DNA of 64,000 nucleotides from Struthidea cinerea (lineage: Eukaryota > Chordata > Aves > Passeriformes > Corcoracidae), in the NCBI GenBank assembly GCA_013397865.1, contig VZTI01002048.1, positions 248,001 through 312,000 of the forward strand, written 5' to 3'. Positions within the stretch are counted from its first letter, which is position 1. The number at the start of each line of letters is the position of its first letter. This document shows positions 1-12,600 of the stretch, piece by piece. The notes beneath the pieces are model-generated. The model worked only from the letters and a program-made list of their open reading frames with translations. It ran no database searches and was not told where the DNA came from. Made by a program: the position numbers and the translations under genes.

Positions 1-667
1 TCATTTAATGAAGATGGAAAGACTTTTCAGACAGCAAGAAACACAAATTCATAAAAGCATGAATACTTTCAGCTGGAAGGGGTCTCAAAGGTCATCTAGG
101 TCCAGCCCCTTTGCCTTGTGCAAGGACACCTTCCACTAGACATGCTGTCCAAAGCCTGATCCAACATGGCCTGTCAAATTCAAAAAAGTCCTGCATCATT
201 TCTAAAATTATTTTTAAACAATAAAGTTGCTGCTGCTCTGTGACACAAGCAAACTAATAGTTATTGTAAAATGACTATCATGTTCAGCTATGCACAAACA
301 TTAATATGCTGAAGACAAAAATTAAAAAATCCCCATCCTCATTGACCTATTCATGAGGCACACTGTTGGTGAAATGGTATCCTTTTAAAAAGAAATGGCA
401 CACGCACATAGAAACCAATGCTAGATGATATAGCTTTCCTAATGAAAACTGTTACTGAAAACAAGAAAAAAAAACAGGCCCAAAAATTCTGCTGTCCCAT
501 GGCAATAGGATTGGCCCTTTTGGTCTTCTTGAATTGCTGAATGACAGGGAAAACTTATAAACCAAACACAATTGACCAAATCACTTATTGTACAGCATGG
601 TTGTGATTGTCTGGGTGATGAAAAACCACGTGAAACCTCTTCTTCAAATGCCTGGCAATGATGCTTC
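1..667 (-). other. Presumed PRUNE2 3' UTR (incomplete)
   Basis: AT-rich sequence following the TAA at 668-670. I saw no AATAAA on the minus strand between 667 and 1. A variant ATTAAA occurs at 4-9 at the very window edge, so the cleavage site may be there or outside. A CR1 3' fragment lies inside this stretch at about 70-185, in the same orientation as the gene. Confidence 0.5.
70..185 (-). mobile_element. CR1 LINE 3'-end fragment
   Basis: Minus-strand copy of the CR1 3' region. The + strand shows the diagnostic complement: ggaaggggtctcaaaggtca, then tctaggtccagcccc, then ggacaccttccactagac. About 115 bp, diverged, with no coding capacity. It lies within the presumed PRUNE2 3' UTR in the sense orientation. 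Confidence 0.8.
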
Positions 668-689
668 TTATTTCAGGGTCATGTCCATG
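668..689 (-). CDS. PRUNE2: PRUNE2 terminal coding exon with stop codon
   Basis: The acceptor is cttta-ataaatag preceded by a long T-rich tract (about 693-730 on the minus strand). It is followed by C ATG GAC ATG ACC CTG AAA TAA. The resulting tail EQDMDMTLK aligns with human EKDIDLKLKEKP but ends three residues earlier. The match is short, so it rests on phase, splice site and similarity together. The exon continues leftwards as 3' UTR. Confidence 0.75.
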
Positions 690-3600
690 CTATTTATTAA
701 AGACAAAATGAAAAAGAACAACAACAACAAATTAATCAGTGCTCTGAAAACACATGGTTAGTCATTTACCCAACCCTGAGCTCCCACAAAGCGTTATCTC
801 TCACTTACTTCAACGCAGTAGTGTGAAATAACTTACACACATCCCATCTACATCTATGCTTAGAAAGTTCTGTTACTGTTTCATTGAAATTAACAACTAC
901 TTTTTCAGCAATTCCAATCTGAAGTAAACATCAGGTGGGGGAAGAGCCACTGGTGGAATGACACAACAGTGTGGCAGGAATGGGTACCCCTAAAAATGTT
1001 CCTAAGCGTACAGTTTTGCTATTAATGCAAAGCACATGACATCAAACACTTCAAAAGTATTCTTTAGAGTAAGAAGGTGCTTCATAAATGTTGCCTCAAG
1101 ATACAATCTTCCTTAAAGAATATATAATTTTTAAGTTTCTTCAATATTTATGAACTGTTACACAATGGTTCTTTCACTGTGAATTATTTAATAATTTTTT
1201 TAAAGTCATGAAGAAGTGCAAGGAGTTGAACAAACAGAACACAAGGGAACATGACAATAGACAAAAGCCTTTGGAATAGCATGAAAGAGACAACAGAAGC
1301 AAGCTAAGAGCTGGGCAGACTCCAGAGGCATTTCAGCAGAAAGCACACAGAAGAAAAGTCTGTGTAAAACTGCTGTTCTCAGAGCGAAGGGATTTACACA
1401 GGATGCTATTTCCTGAAGAAATTACACAAGAAATGAGGGATATGATCACAGGAAGATTATTGCCACTTCTGAAGACAGATTCATATTTATGCAGGGAAAA
1501 TAAATGCCATGAATTAACATTAATTTGGCTTTAACTATTTTATTTAAGATAAATGTAAATTCTCTTCTCATATTGCTTTTTGCTGCCCAGCTTATCTTTT
1601 GAGAAAAACAGGAAAGTTGCTCAAGCCACAAAAGGCCAGAATCGTTACCAAACAGTCTTTAACTTGTCATTTTTTGTTCTTATACTTTGAAAAACAGTTC
1701 TCATATTGACTCATTTTTGAATGAAACAGTGTCTGAGGAAAGAAAAAGATGAGATATAATGTCAACCGGTTCAGGAATCAAGATTTTACCTTATGGTTCT
1801 AACGTGTGTATGAGGTATGACAGCGTGATAGCTTATTAGAGCACTGTTTTATATTTTAAAAAGTAAAAACCAAAGCTCCAATTTATTTATGCAACTTTTT
1901 GCTACATATACTCCTAATTATTTATTAATACTCATGTTATTAATGGAGTCTTCTGCTGAGGACTCAGGTTTACTGTATGATATTTCCTGTACAATATTCC
2001 AGTGTGAGACTGATGCCTGAAGTGGCCACCTACAACCAGAGACTAGAGAGGAATAAGGTAGGTATTTATTTGAAAGCCCTTCAAAGGTACACTCTGGGGA
2101 GCCAGAGGCTGCTGCCCAGATGGACCCCAAGATGGACGGCAGGTCACAAGTTCTTCACACTTTTACAGGTTTGGTTCATTTGCACATCAGGGTTAATTCT
2201 CCAGTTAAAGCTTCAGTTAATGATGTAATTACCCCAAGCTTGCCCCCCTTTTAGAGGCTTTTGGTTTACACATTTTGGGCCTAGGACGGTCTGAGTGTCC
2301 TTGGAGAGCAGGCCCGGAGAGGCTTTGTTATGTCTACCGAGCAGGAGAGAGCTACAAGAAATATCAGAGTTACACACTAGGCAGTACAGGATTTGAAAAA
2401 TATGAAAGTTATAACTCAGGGCATCAAGACAACAGTGTTTTTCTACACATCCGTCAGATGGGTAGGGACAGCAAAGTCCTCAATCCCTCTGCCATGTGCA
2501 CACTCTGCTGCAATGGCTGATTCTCCTGACGCGCTGTTCTAGCAGTGAACTGTCAGTGCTTGTGTGACACACCGCACCCACAAACACTCTCACTGATGAA
2601 CAGGAAGAGCAGTGCAGGGGTTTCCATTTTCATGCTTCAGTTATGGTATCAGACAGAGCAACAGCATACCAGAGGACTGACATACTCCCATTTCCAGGGG
2701 AACCAGTCCATCTTTGAAAGGAAAAGATGTAAAGATGCTTGAGATTTAATCAGGAAAAGAATTACAAAAGAAGCTGAGAAGCAGAAAAGCAAAGAGACGG
2801 CACGTGTCAAGAGTACGGCCCAGAAATCAAAGTAAAATGTAAGACTTTTTATCTTTGAATGAGAACAGCAAGTTTAAAATTGAGGATAACGCATGGGACC
2901 ATCCTCACTGTGATCACGCTGCACTTTTTCTATCTGTTTTTAACATACCTTAACCCGAATATTCTCAGGCTAACAATTATATCTCTCTCTGCTTGGAAAT
3001 GGTTAAGGACACTTCAAACACACTTCATAGTGCAACACAAATGTAACAAATCTTCAGTATATAACACATACATAAATTACATAAAATATGAAGATAATAA
3101 AGCTTCAATGCTTTTTTTGCCTGTACATGTTGTTCCTGAATATTACCATAAAAGTATTTAGGTCTCAAAAAAGCTTTAAGGAGTCTACCCAGCCTCAGTT
3201 CCTAGCAGCATGATTGTAAAATAATGTTAAAATGTAATGACAGTATTAGGCATAAATTCTTACTCCTGCTCCACTGAAGCCATTTCTGGATCATTTGAGA
3301 GGCAGCTAGTTCTGGATACAAGGAAAAAGATGAGTAAACATTTTTTCTGTGTTTATTTCTTTCTCTTTTAAAATACAACATAAAATTTGGGTATGTAATA
3401 ACTAACTGTAGTGAGTATCTTTGACAGCACAAACACACAAATGTTGTTGTTGTTAGGAATGTACGGATCTTAAGTGCCCACAACACACATTAGTTTGAGA
3501 AAAAAAATTTTAAGCTATTTCTTTAATGTGGAGAAGGGAAATGCACTACAGTGACCTCATACATCCAACAATAACAATAATCAGTGATGCCTCATATGAA

Positions 3601-6600
3601 TATTTTGTTCCCCTTTCACTTGTTACACTGCAGCCTCTATTATTTTAAATGGAGTAACAAAAAAGCAGCTTTCTTGCACTGAGTTTTCACTGTCACATAT
3701 ACAGTGTGTTTGAAAATGTTTGAATAGAAGGGATAGTAGTTGCATTTCAAGGCCAGGTCTTGAAATGGTCTTAGGCATTTTTGTCTAACAAAATAGTCAG
3801 GTGCTATCAGATAACTACTTATGTGAATTTATTGCTTCTGAGGCAGTCTTAACAACTACTAGAATCAGGAAGCAGTGGCCAGTGTTTTAGACATTTCTCT
3901 GTGGTTGTTTTAGAAACTAACCTCAGAAGAACTGAAGGAAAATGTGTACTGCAAAAGAAGGAACTTTTGGAAAAAGTACAGCAAAGAAGAAGCTGTAAGA
4001 TGAAAATCCTGAAGAGCATAAGCAAAAGGAAGGTGACTGAAAAGAAATTTCCACACTCAAAATCTTTGGTTACAAAAACTGCAAGGGAGAATGTTATACT
4101 AGAACCAACAGACAAAGACTCCTGCTCAGGAATTTTGTGTACAATACCCACATGAGGAAAGTGCACTGCATACTTTCTAAAGTTCTGCTCAGTGAGTCAA
4201 GAATTGTGTACTTCTTAAGGATTTCTTTGGTTCTCTACACCACACTGCCTCAATATAAAATTGTCAAAGCACAGAGTTATCAGTTTAAAGCATCTGATCA
4301 TCACCTGCCACTGATTTATTAAGTAACCATAGACAGTACAACGTTATTATCAACTATTAATTCCCTGGCCTATCTAGCCAACACTAGAAAGACAAAAGAA
4401 TTTATGGTTAAGGTACCAACCTTAACTGAGAATGAGGTATATTAGCTAACCCAAATTTAGCAAACTGTAAAAAAAAAAAAAAATTGTAGAAAGAACTACC
4501 TCTTAAAAACTGTATGAATCATCTGACATAAAAGGTGAAGAGTAGAAAATGTTTAATGATCCTTTTTAATGGAGTACGTAAGTGATTTCAGTCGTTCCCA
4601 TGACTGCAGAAACAATCATCAAAAACCAGCAAAAATGTTTTTTGTAGTGTAAGGGTATGATTATCTACTACTGAGACTCAACAGTACAAAAGCAGTGAGA
4701 GGGGAAGTCAATTCACAAATGAGGCAACTGACACAGTAATTGAAACTACAAGCTGTTGTACCAAACACAATGTACTACTGCATTCAAGCTATTCCTGTGA
4801 AACAATATAAAGTCATTATCCAGCTGAAAGCTATCTTACTTAGCTGCTTCTGAAGCTTCCCTCAGCTCTTCATCCAGTCTGCATGAGTAAAAGTTATTGA
4901 TATAAAGAAACAGAGAAGCAAGCAGAGCATAAGAGTGAAGCAGAGCAATAGCAGAGCAAAGAACAAATATGGTACATGCTTTTAAAAGAGGCACCCAGTA
5001 TAATTTAGGGCTAACCCTAAAGATCTTCACTTCAGTATGATACCATTTATCCCTGTGCTCAACCCACCTTAAATTTGTAACTCCCTATTTAGCTCATTTG
5101 GAGGCAGAGACAGAGAAGCAGCAGGGGTCTGAGGCATGCCCAGTGGACAGAGCTGAAAGCATTCAGTTGCTCTATCAGATAATGTTAAACTAGCTGCAGC
5201 CTGGGCCAAGTCAAGGACATTTACAGTTCAGTGAGTTTTATTCGCAAGGGAGGCTGATCTCAACAGCTTGAAGGGGAAAGTAAGATTCCATGTCATTACA
5301 AGTCCTCTCTCATTCAGCTGTTGAGGTCGCCTGCGGGTGAAAGGCTGTCACACAGATTCACTCCATTATGAGCAGCAGCATTGGGCTAGAAAGCAAGTTT
5401 ACCTCATTCTTCTCTTAATACACTTCTCTTCATCATACCTTACAAGATACGAGTGGATGGAGGAAGAGAAAAGACGTACAAGTTCATATGGTACAACAGG
5501 CATATTGTATTCTGCTTCACTAAAAACTACCAAAAAACCACACAACCCAAATTCTGGCATAACACTGTGTACTTTCTGAAGGTGGGATTTTTCTTGACCA
5601 GAGGCGGTATGTTTGTTCTTGACAATGGAGCAATTACGAAGCCAAAAGATAAATCGTATTTTTTCTACAGGAGTCTCTCTCAATTTGCAGAAGTGAAGCT
5701 ATGAGCTGAACACTGCTCTTCTGCCTATGGTATGGGAATAGCCACTCACAAATGCCTTGAATGCACACAGCCTCTTAATCTTGTTATCACAACATCTTGA
5801 AATGCTTCCCACCGATGGGCACACTTGTCATCTTTCCAGTTCTGTCTTTTTTCAGCAAAATCATGATCTCTTATCTAGCTGCTGATGACACGAAGTAGGC
5901 ATTGCCTTAAAACTCTTTGTTTTGAGTACTAACGTTTCTTTGGTACTAGTGCCATGATCATTTCACCTTTGGTCTGAGAGGTGAATGGACTTTTGAACAT
6001 TTTTAATTCTACAGGGAAGAAAAAAACGTGTATAACACAGATGTGTGTATTGCCACAGTGTAACAGTAAAACACAGCAAGGAAACAGACAGAAACTCTCT
6101 GAGTATCACGGTAAGGTTTCTATCAAAGGGAACTATAAGAAACTAAAATATTTACAGGAATCAAAAGAAAATTTGTGAGGGATGTTAAAACATTATGGAT
6201 ATCTCTTTGTCAGTTGACCAATGGCCTCTGCTCCACATTCTTAGCAACATTCCACCTCTACAGAAGTTACAGCAGCAAATGAAGTTGAGTGAAAATCTCT
6301 ATGACCCCTGATTTTGCAACTGTAATATACTGTTTTCATGACTGCCATTGCCAGAACTGAGCTTCCCACTTGCTCCCTGGAACTACACCACCAGCCTGAC
6401 AAAGGAAATTGCCTTACTACTACTGTGAAACAGGTGTGAAAACTCCTGCCTGGGCTGAAGAGATCTGTGACAACTTCAAAAGCTGTCACTGACCAATCAT
6501 AATGAAAATGCAATCATACTTATGTATCTACTCATCAAACTACCTTCTAGAACAGGCTGTTCAAAACCTGGGACATTTGCTAAAGAGAACAATTAAAGAA

Positions 6601-9600
6601 GAATAATTCTGAACTGTACGTCTTTTTAATAACGACAACATGAAGACCATGATTTTTTTTTTGGTTGTGTTTTCAGTCTTGGTATACCATTTCATTTTGG
6701 TGTTTTCAGGTCTGAAAAAAAGTCAGTTGAGGTGAGTAATGCCAATCAACTTCCTACAATTTTTTAAGAGATATTTTCCTTCAGAAATGCCTGCATTTAC
6801 AAAACTTCTTCACATAAGCAGCAAGAACTGAGAAACTGTCTTTCAGTGGTTGTGGATTTAACCATGAAAATTGACAAGGTAAGGAACAGTAAACCTATGG
6901 AATTTCACTGGTCTTCTATTGAACAGGCTATCTTTTAATTAATGTTTCTGTTCAAAGCCCTGCATGAATAAAACTTGAAAACACTTTCACTTAAATAGTA
7001 GTAAAAGTTATGAAAAAATATGACATAGATAATACCTCAGGAAAGGCCAAATGATTTTCCCACTCCCCTAGAGGTAAATATTTATTGTGTGTTGTGTTTT
7101 CCTTACATAGTGGTCTCCTGCTTCTGAGTTTGACAGTGAAATGTTTGTGGAACAACACATAATCATTTTTAAGAAGATCAGGAAAGTGCTTTCTGCTTTT
7201 CTTACAGTCTTTAACACTATTATTAGTTTGTGGAAATAGTTTCCATGCTTAGTGTGCATCACTTACTTGACAATACTATCTGGTATATGCACATATTCCA
7301 TTGGAATCATCTCCCGAAGCTCTGCCAACGTGCTGACGTACTGTACCTTACTACTGAACTTAGAGCTGAAACACAGAAAAAAAGGTATTAAATAACTTTG
7401 CCCCCCAATCTTTTATGACATACTAAAACCAAATGAAGAAATGTATTGAATACGTTAAATAATTAAGCATTTGGATATTCATATTTCAATTACAGACTGA
7501 GAGACTGGACTGTTAATGATTAATGACTCAAACAATCCACGTGCCACAGCTGAAAAAGGCTGGTAACAGGCAAGTCCTGTGAGGTGGGATAGCGCTTTTT
7601 ATCATGCCAGGCCTCTCTTACATAATGGCTCAGGTGCGAAAACTTCCCTCTGGAAAAGAACCAGGACTTTCACATAGAGCCTGAAGGTATTAATCCCTGA
7701 CATAACTCGTGTACCATAAATGTCTCAACTTCGCTGATGTAAGAGGCAGCTGTAACATTTTAGAAGGCAAGGTACCTGGGCATTCCCATCTGAACTTGAG
7801 TGAATATGAACGCAATGGACAGTTTGAAGGAGATGTATAAAAATTTGGAAAAGAATCAAATTCCTTACAGACTACTTATCTGTAAAACGAGATGGGAAGC
7901 ATTACTTGCACAGATATAATCTAAATCTAAATATGATGGTTATCAAGTGACTGTGATGACTTAGTATTTCTATTTTACACCAATTCTCAATCAAACACAA
8001 TAAAACTGAATTTCATCATTTATTCAGAAGAGAATAGATCCGATTGTGTCTATTCTTACTGCAGGGTCCATTTTTATGAGGAAGGAAATACCTTGTTTAT
8101 TTCTGCTGTGCTATATGATTAATTTATTGTGCTTGAAAAATGATCACTTGGAATTACGGCTGAATTGTTCAGAAAACACACTTAAAACATAAGGCTATTT
8201 ACTTGTCTAACCTAAGTTATTTGCTAAGTGTGAGGTTATGAGAAATCTAACTATCTTTCTCATTTGGCTCATAAAGCAATTTTTCAAATTTAGCTCTGGT
8301 TGTATTTAGATTGTCTTGTAACATCAGTAATAGAGGCAAACTCACATTGACCATATATGTTAAGTGTAGGTCTTGAAAAACAGAACACATTCTGTCAATT
8401 TACTGCTGACCTGCTGCTGACCTGCAGCCAGACAATAGGAAGCTTCTGAAATAGCTCTGAGCAGAAGGTTACTGCCCCTCCCCTCAACATACATAGCTTC
8501 CCAATAAGGTAAATCAAGACAGCTGGAACAGAATACATAAAGGTGCTGTGAACAGTTGTTTGAGATCATTCACTGTAATTTGTCTCTGTACCAGATTAGC
8601 ATCACTAGGCACACACACACTGGATCAGACCAATGGCCACATTTTAGATGCAAGAATCACAGTTGTCCAGTCAAAGCACAGATTCTTAGCATTTTATCCA
8701 AAATGTTAATCATAGTCTGCAGCATCAGAACTGCCAGCTAAAGTAACTTGAAAAGCTGCAAGTCAATTATAAGCTTCTAAAGATGATGGGATAGCATTAA
8801 AAAATCTTTCAAACGGTAATTTTTCCTCCTGAGGGTTCTTCTGGGTCCACTAATTCCACTACAGTGACTGATCTAAGTAATTCCTTCATGTGGGAATCAG
8901 TGCATGGGCATCCCAGATACAGTTTATTTCAGACTTTAGGGAAAGCATTCTGCCAATAATGGTAACTTTCCATCATTTAAATGCTTCCATCAAAAGCCAA
9001 GTATGTTTCACAGACCCTTGCTTTATTAGAAGTCTAATTTCTTACCTAACACAGCTCAAATCATTTTTTGAGTATCTATAAGGGTCCTAAAAGAGTATCC
9101 TAGATCTATCTCTGCTACCTTTAGTTCTTTCATTCTGCGTATTCAGACAATAGCTTGTCAGTCAAGATGGGTCCCACACTCCACTGAATTTTCTTGCCAG
9201 TTTTTGAGGTAGAATAAAGATAGAGGTAGTATTAAGGATAGTCCGCCCTCAGTGACTTGACTGCCCCTTACAGTTTTATTGTCTTTCAGGTTTTTAATTT
9301 CTGCTGTTCAGTCCCACCTCTCAGCTGGGACAGGAGGGGACTCATAATGTTCTTCTGTCCTTGGTAAGGGTCCAAATATCTCATGTCATCCTCCACAAAG
9401 TCACACTAGTCATGTGTCCTGCCCACCTTTTTCAGATTCTGTTTGCACTTCACTTTCTTCTTGTACCAAGACTCAGTCCACTTGGCTGAGATGGTCTCTA
9501 GTGTGTCTAGTTAAGTACTGCTAACCTGCTTTGTCAAACTATTCAAAGTGAACATTTTCTCCTGTTTCGGAATAAAAAACCTCTAATCACCGCTTCTTAG

Positions 9601-12600
9601 TATGGTCATTTTGAATAAATGACTAATGAATTGAAACAGACATGACTTTAAAAAAACCCCAAACTCTCATTTCTGGGAGCAAATAGGATGGCAACAGAAA
9701 TATCTCAGATATCAAATGCAACTCAGTGACTCCTCATAATGACTGTTGATAATTCCAAGTATTGTTTCCTTGTTACTCTGGTATTTTGAATTGTTACTTT
9801 CAACTTGGTCTTAAAGACACCACATCTAGAAACGAGCTCCATTATGACACTGCCTGTTGCACTTTGGCAGCAATGGGACAACCCACATGCTTCCCCATCT
9901 CAGTGTCACCCTGTCAGGAGAGAGCACCCTGTGACAAGACATCTCCAGTGTCTTCACCTGCAGTCTGTGAGCAGAACTCCCTGAAATCTCTCATGACCTA
10001 TGCCATTCTCTGCGTGGCTTCTGTAGATGATGCTGCTTCTCCTGCCTGAAGCAACTCTTTTTCACACCAGCCAGTCTGCTCTCCCTGATCTCAGGATTTC
10101 AACTGCATACTTCCTGCTGCAATAAGTGTGAAGTCTTTAAAGTTGGTAACCTTTTCTTTTTTTTGATTGTTTTACTAATCAAAGCATTATTTTTGACAGC
10201 ATTAAAGCTTTTTTGAAACCAAATGCATTCAAACACCTCAGGGTGCAGGCAGTCCTCTTGTATGAGTTATGAGCAGCAATGATATTTTAAAAACCCAGAA
10301 CTGTAGCTTAATCTTGTTCTGTAGCCAGGATTTTTAAAATAAGGTGATTATCTTACATGCAGTCCCCTTTTCTATATGCCTTTTATCCGGGTTCTGAATA
10401 AAGACTATTTTAAGGAACTGAATTTCCAGTTTTACATACACATACAGGTTTACAAAACCATGTCTATGACATCTGCAACTAGATACTGCAAAAGTGATTT
10501 ATATACTAGATATAAATCACTTTTTTTTCCCCTATTCAACTTAGGAAAGTGAAATTCAACTTCCAAAATCCCAATATGAGCTATAAAAGGAGTACTATTC
10601 AGCGAAAGATAAACAGCCATGTTTGATGATTTAGGGTGCGTATGTACTCTTAGGGACATAGAAAATCACTGGCATTTATTACATACCTTATAAAAGGTCG
10701 TGTCACAGCCAGAATTGTCCTGATAAACCATGACGGATGAACAATTATAAATGATTTCAAATTCTTCCGTAATCTAAGTAAAAAAAAAAAAAAAGTTTCT
10801 TACAAAACCAGAAAAAACCACAGAAGATAAGGAAAGCTCACATACAGTAAACCCTGGCATACAGGTGAGTTACAGAAATGGACAGTGTTTAAAATAACAG
10901 CTGTGGATCAGACAGGAATATATTACTTACCGCCGATCAATCATCTGGTAACATTTTTTCATCCAACCCAGTCCAGGCATTCTTCTTCTTGGTGTTGCTC
11001 CGTTCAAGTAGACAATCATATAGTCTTCAGCTACCATCAGCTCTAAGGTACTGATTACATATCTGATAAAAGTACAGATGTCAGTGAGCATACACTGCAC
11101 ATTATCTGCTTAAGCCCAAACTGAATCAGGCCACTAGGAATAAATGAAGGCAGACTAAACACTTTATGACAATACAGGCTTTTCTTTTCCTTTAAACAGA
11201 AGCAAACATTTAGCACTAATCACCATGGTACCTGTGGATACATAACTAGAAAACCATAGTCTTACCTATGTCTTCAAAAATATGTGGTTTCTTTACAAAA
11301 ACAGAGTTTCACAGTGAGTTTTCAAATATTACTGGTGAATTTGCTTTTTCTTACAAGTAAAAATCAGGAGATTTTGCAAGGGAGAACACGGCAGCATCAT
11401 GTGAAGTCCTAGCAACTTCTGAAATTAACTCTCGAGAAACTTCTATTCACTATTCTAACCATCAAGTTTGTTCAATGCAAAAATAAATGGTGTCAGAAGA
11501 TACTTGTTTATAATTCTTGTGATCCTCACACTACTGCTACTGTGTCTGTGACTGCAAAACACAAATACTTTGAAACTCAAGTCTAAGAAAACTTGTCCAT
11601 CAACCTGACTTCTGATGGGCCAGAGCACTCCACCACGTGACTTCATTTTGTGAGCAAAATACTCCCAACACTCATTATCAGACAGTGCTCTAGGGGCCAA
11701 ATTCATCCTACTCAGAAGAGCACACTACTCATTCAAGTAAGAGGATAGTTTTAAATTCTTGTTTGGGACTATCTATGCAGATGGTTCATTCAGCAGTCCC
11801 CATCTCATTCGGGAGCTGATCATCACAGGAACGTTCAAATTGTTCTCTCTAATATCTAGCCTCAAGGCATGCCTATGTAAAAACTAGAATGAAAAACCGA
11901 AAGTCACACCTTAAAAACCTGAATGCCTGAGTGCACTCACTACAAAAGGCACCCTAAGCACAATGGCCCCTTTCACAGTGGTATTGGAATGCCTCACAAT
12001 CTAATCTGACCCTTAAATTCCTTAGGATGCAGTATCTTTAAAAGAATTGTAGGAAATCTAGTTCTCACCAGAGAGTGGTATTTTACCTGGGCATAAAGTA
12101 GGCAGCCATTAACTAGACCAGTTTCATGCATTTGGTAAATCCCATCTAAATCACTACTCCCTCAATGCATTTCACTGCTCTTTCTTACCTTGCAGTTGTG
12201 CATTCCCTGCTTTTGCCTGACATTTGTGAAGGCTTATGTCTAACTGAAATAGGAAAGCAAGGGATTGCATGGGTGTTCTGATGCATAAAACTTAATTTAA
12301 TAGCTACTTTAACAAAGCTACTATTTAACAGGTTATGAGATTAGTCCTTCCCACAGGGAAGGACGTCTAGTGCATTTAAAGCACATCCAGTGCTTTAAAG
12401 GCACTTAAACACTGAAACATGCAGAAGTGTGTAAGTGCGTATAAAAACACAACATGTCTTTCAGTTGTGGAACAAGACAGTCTGAAAAAAGGCCTGTTTA
12501 TTAGCTCCAAAGGGAATTATGCCTGTTATGAATAATCAGTTATAGTGAGAACAATCATGCATGTTTCTCGCGAGAAGTAGGAGGCCTATTACACAAAAAG

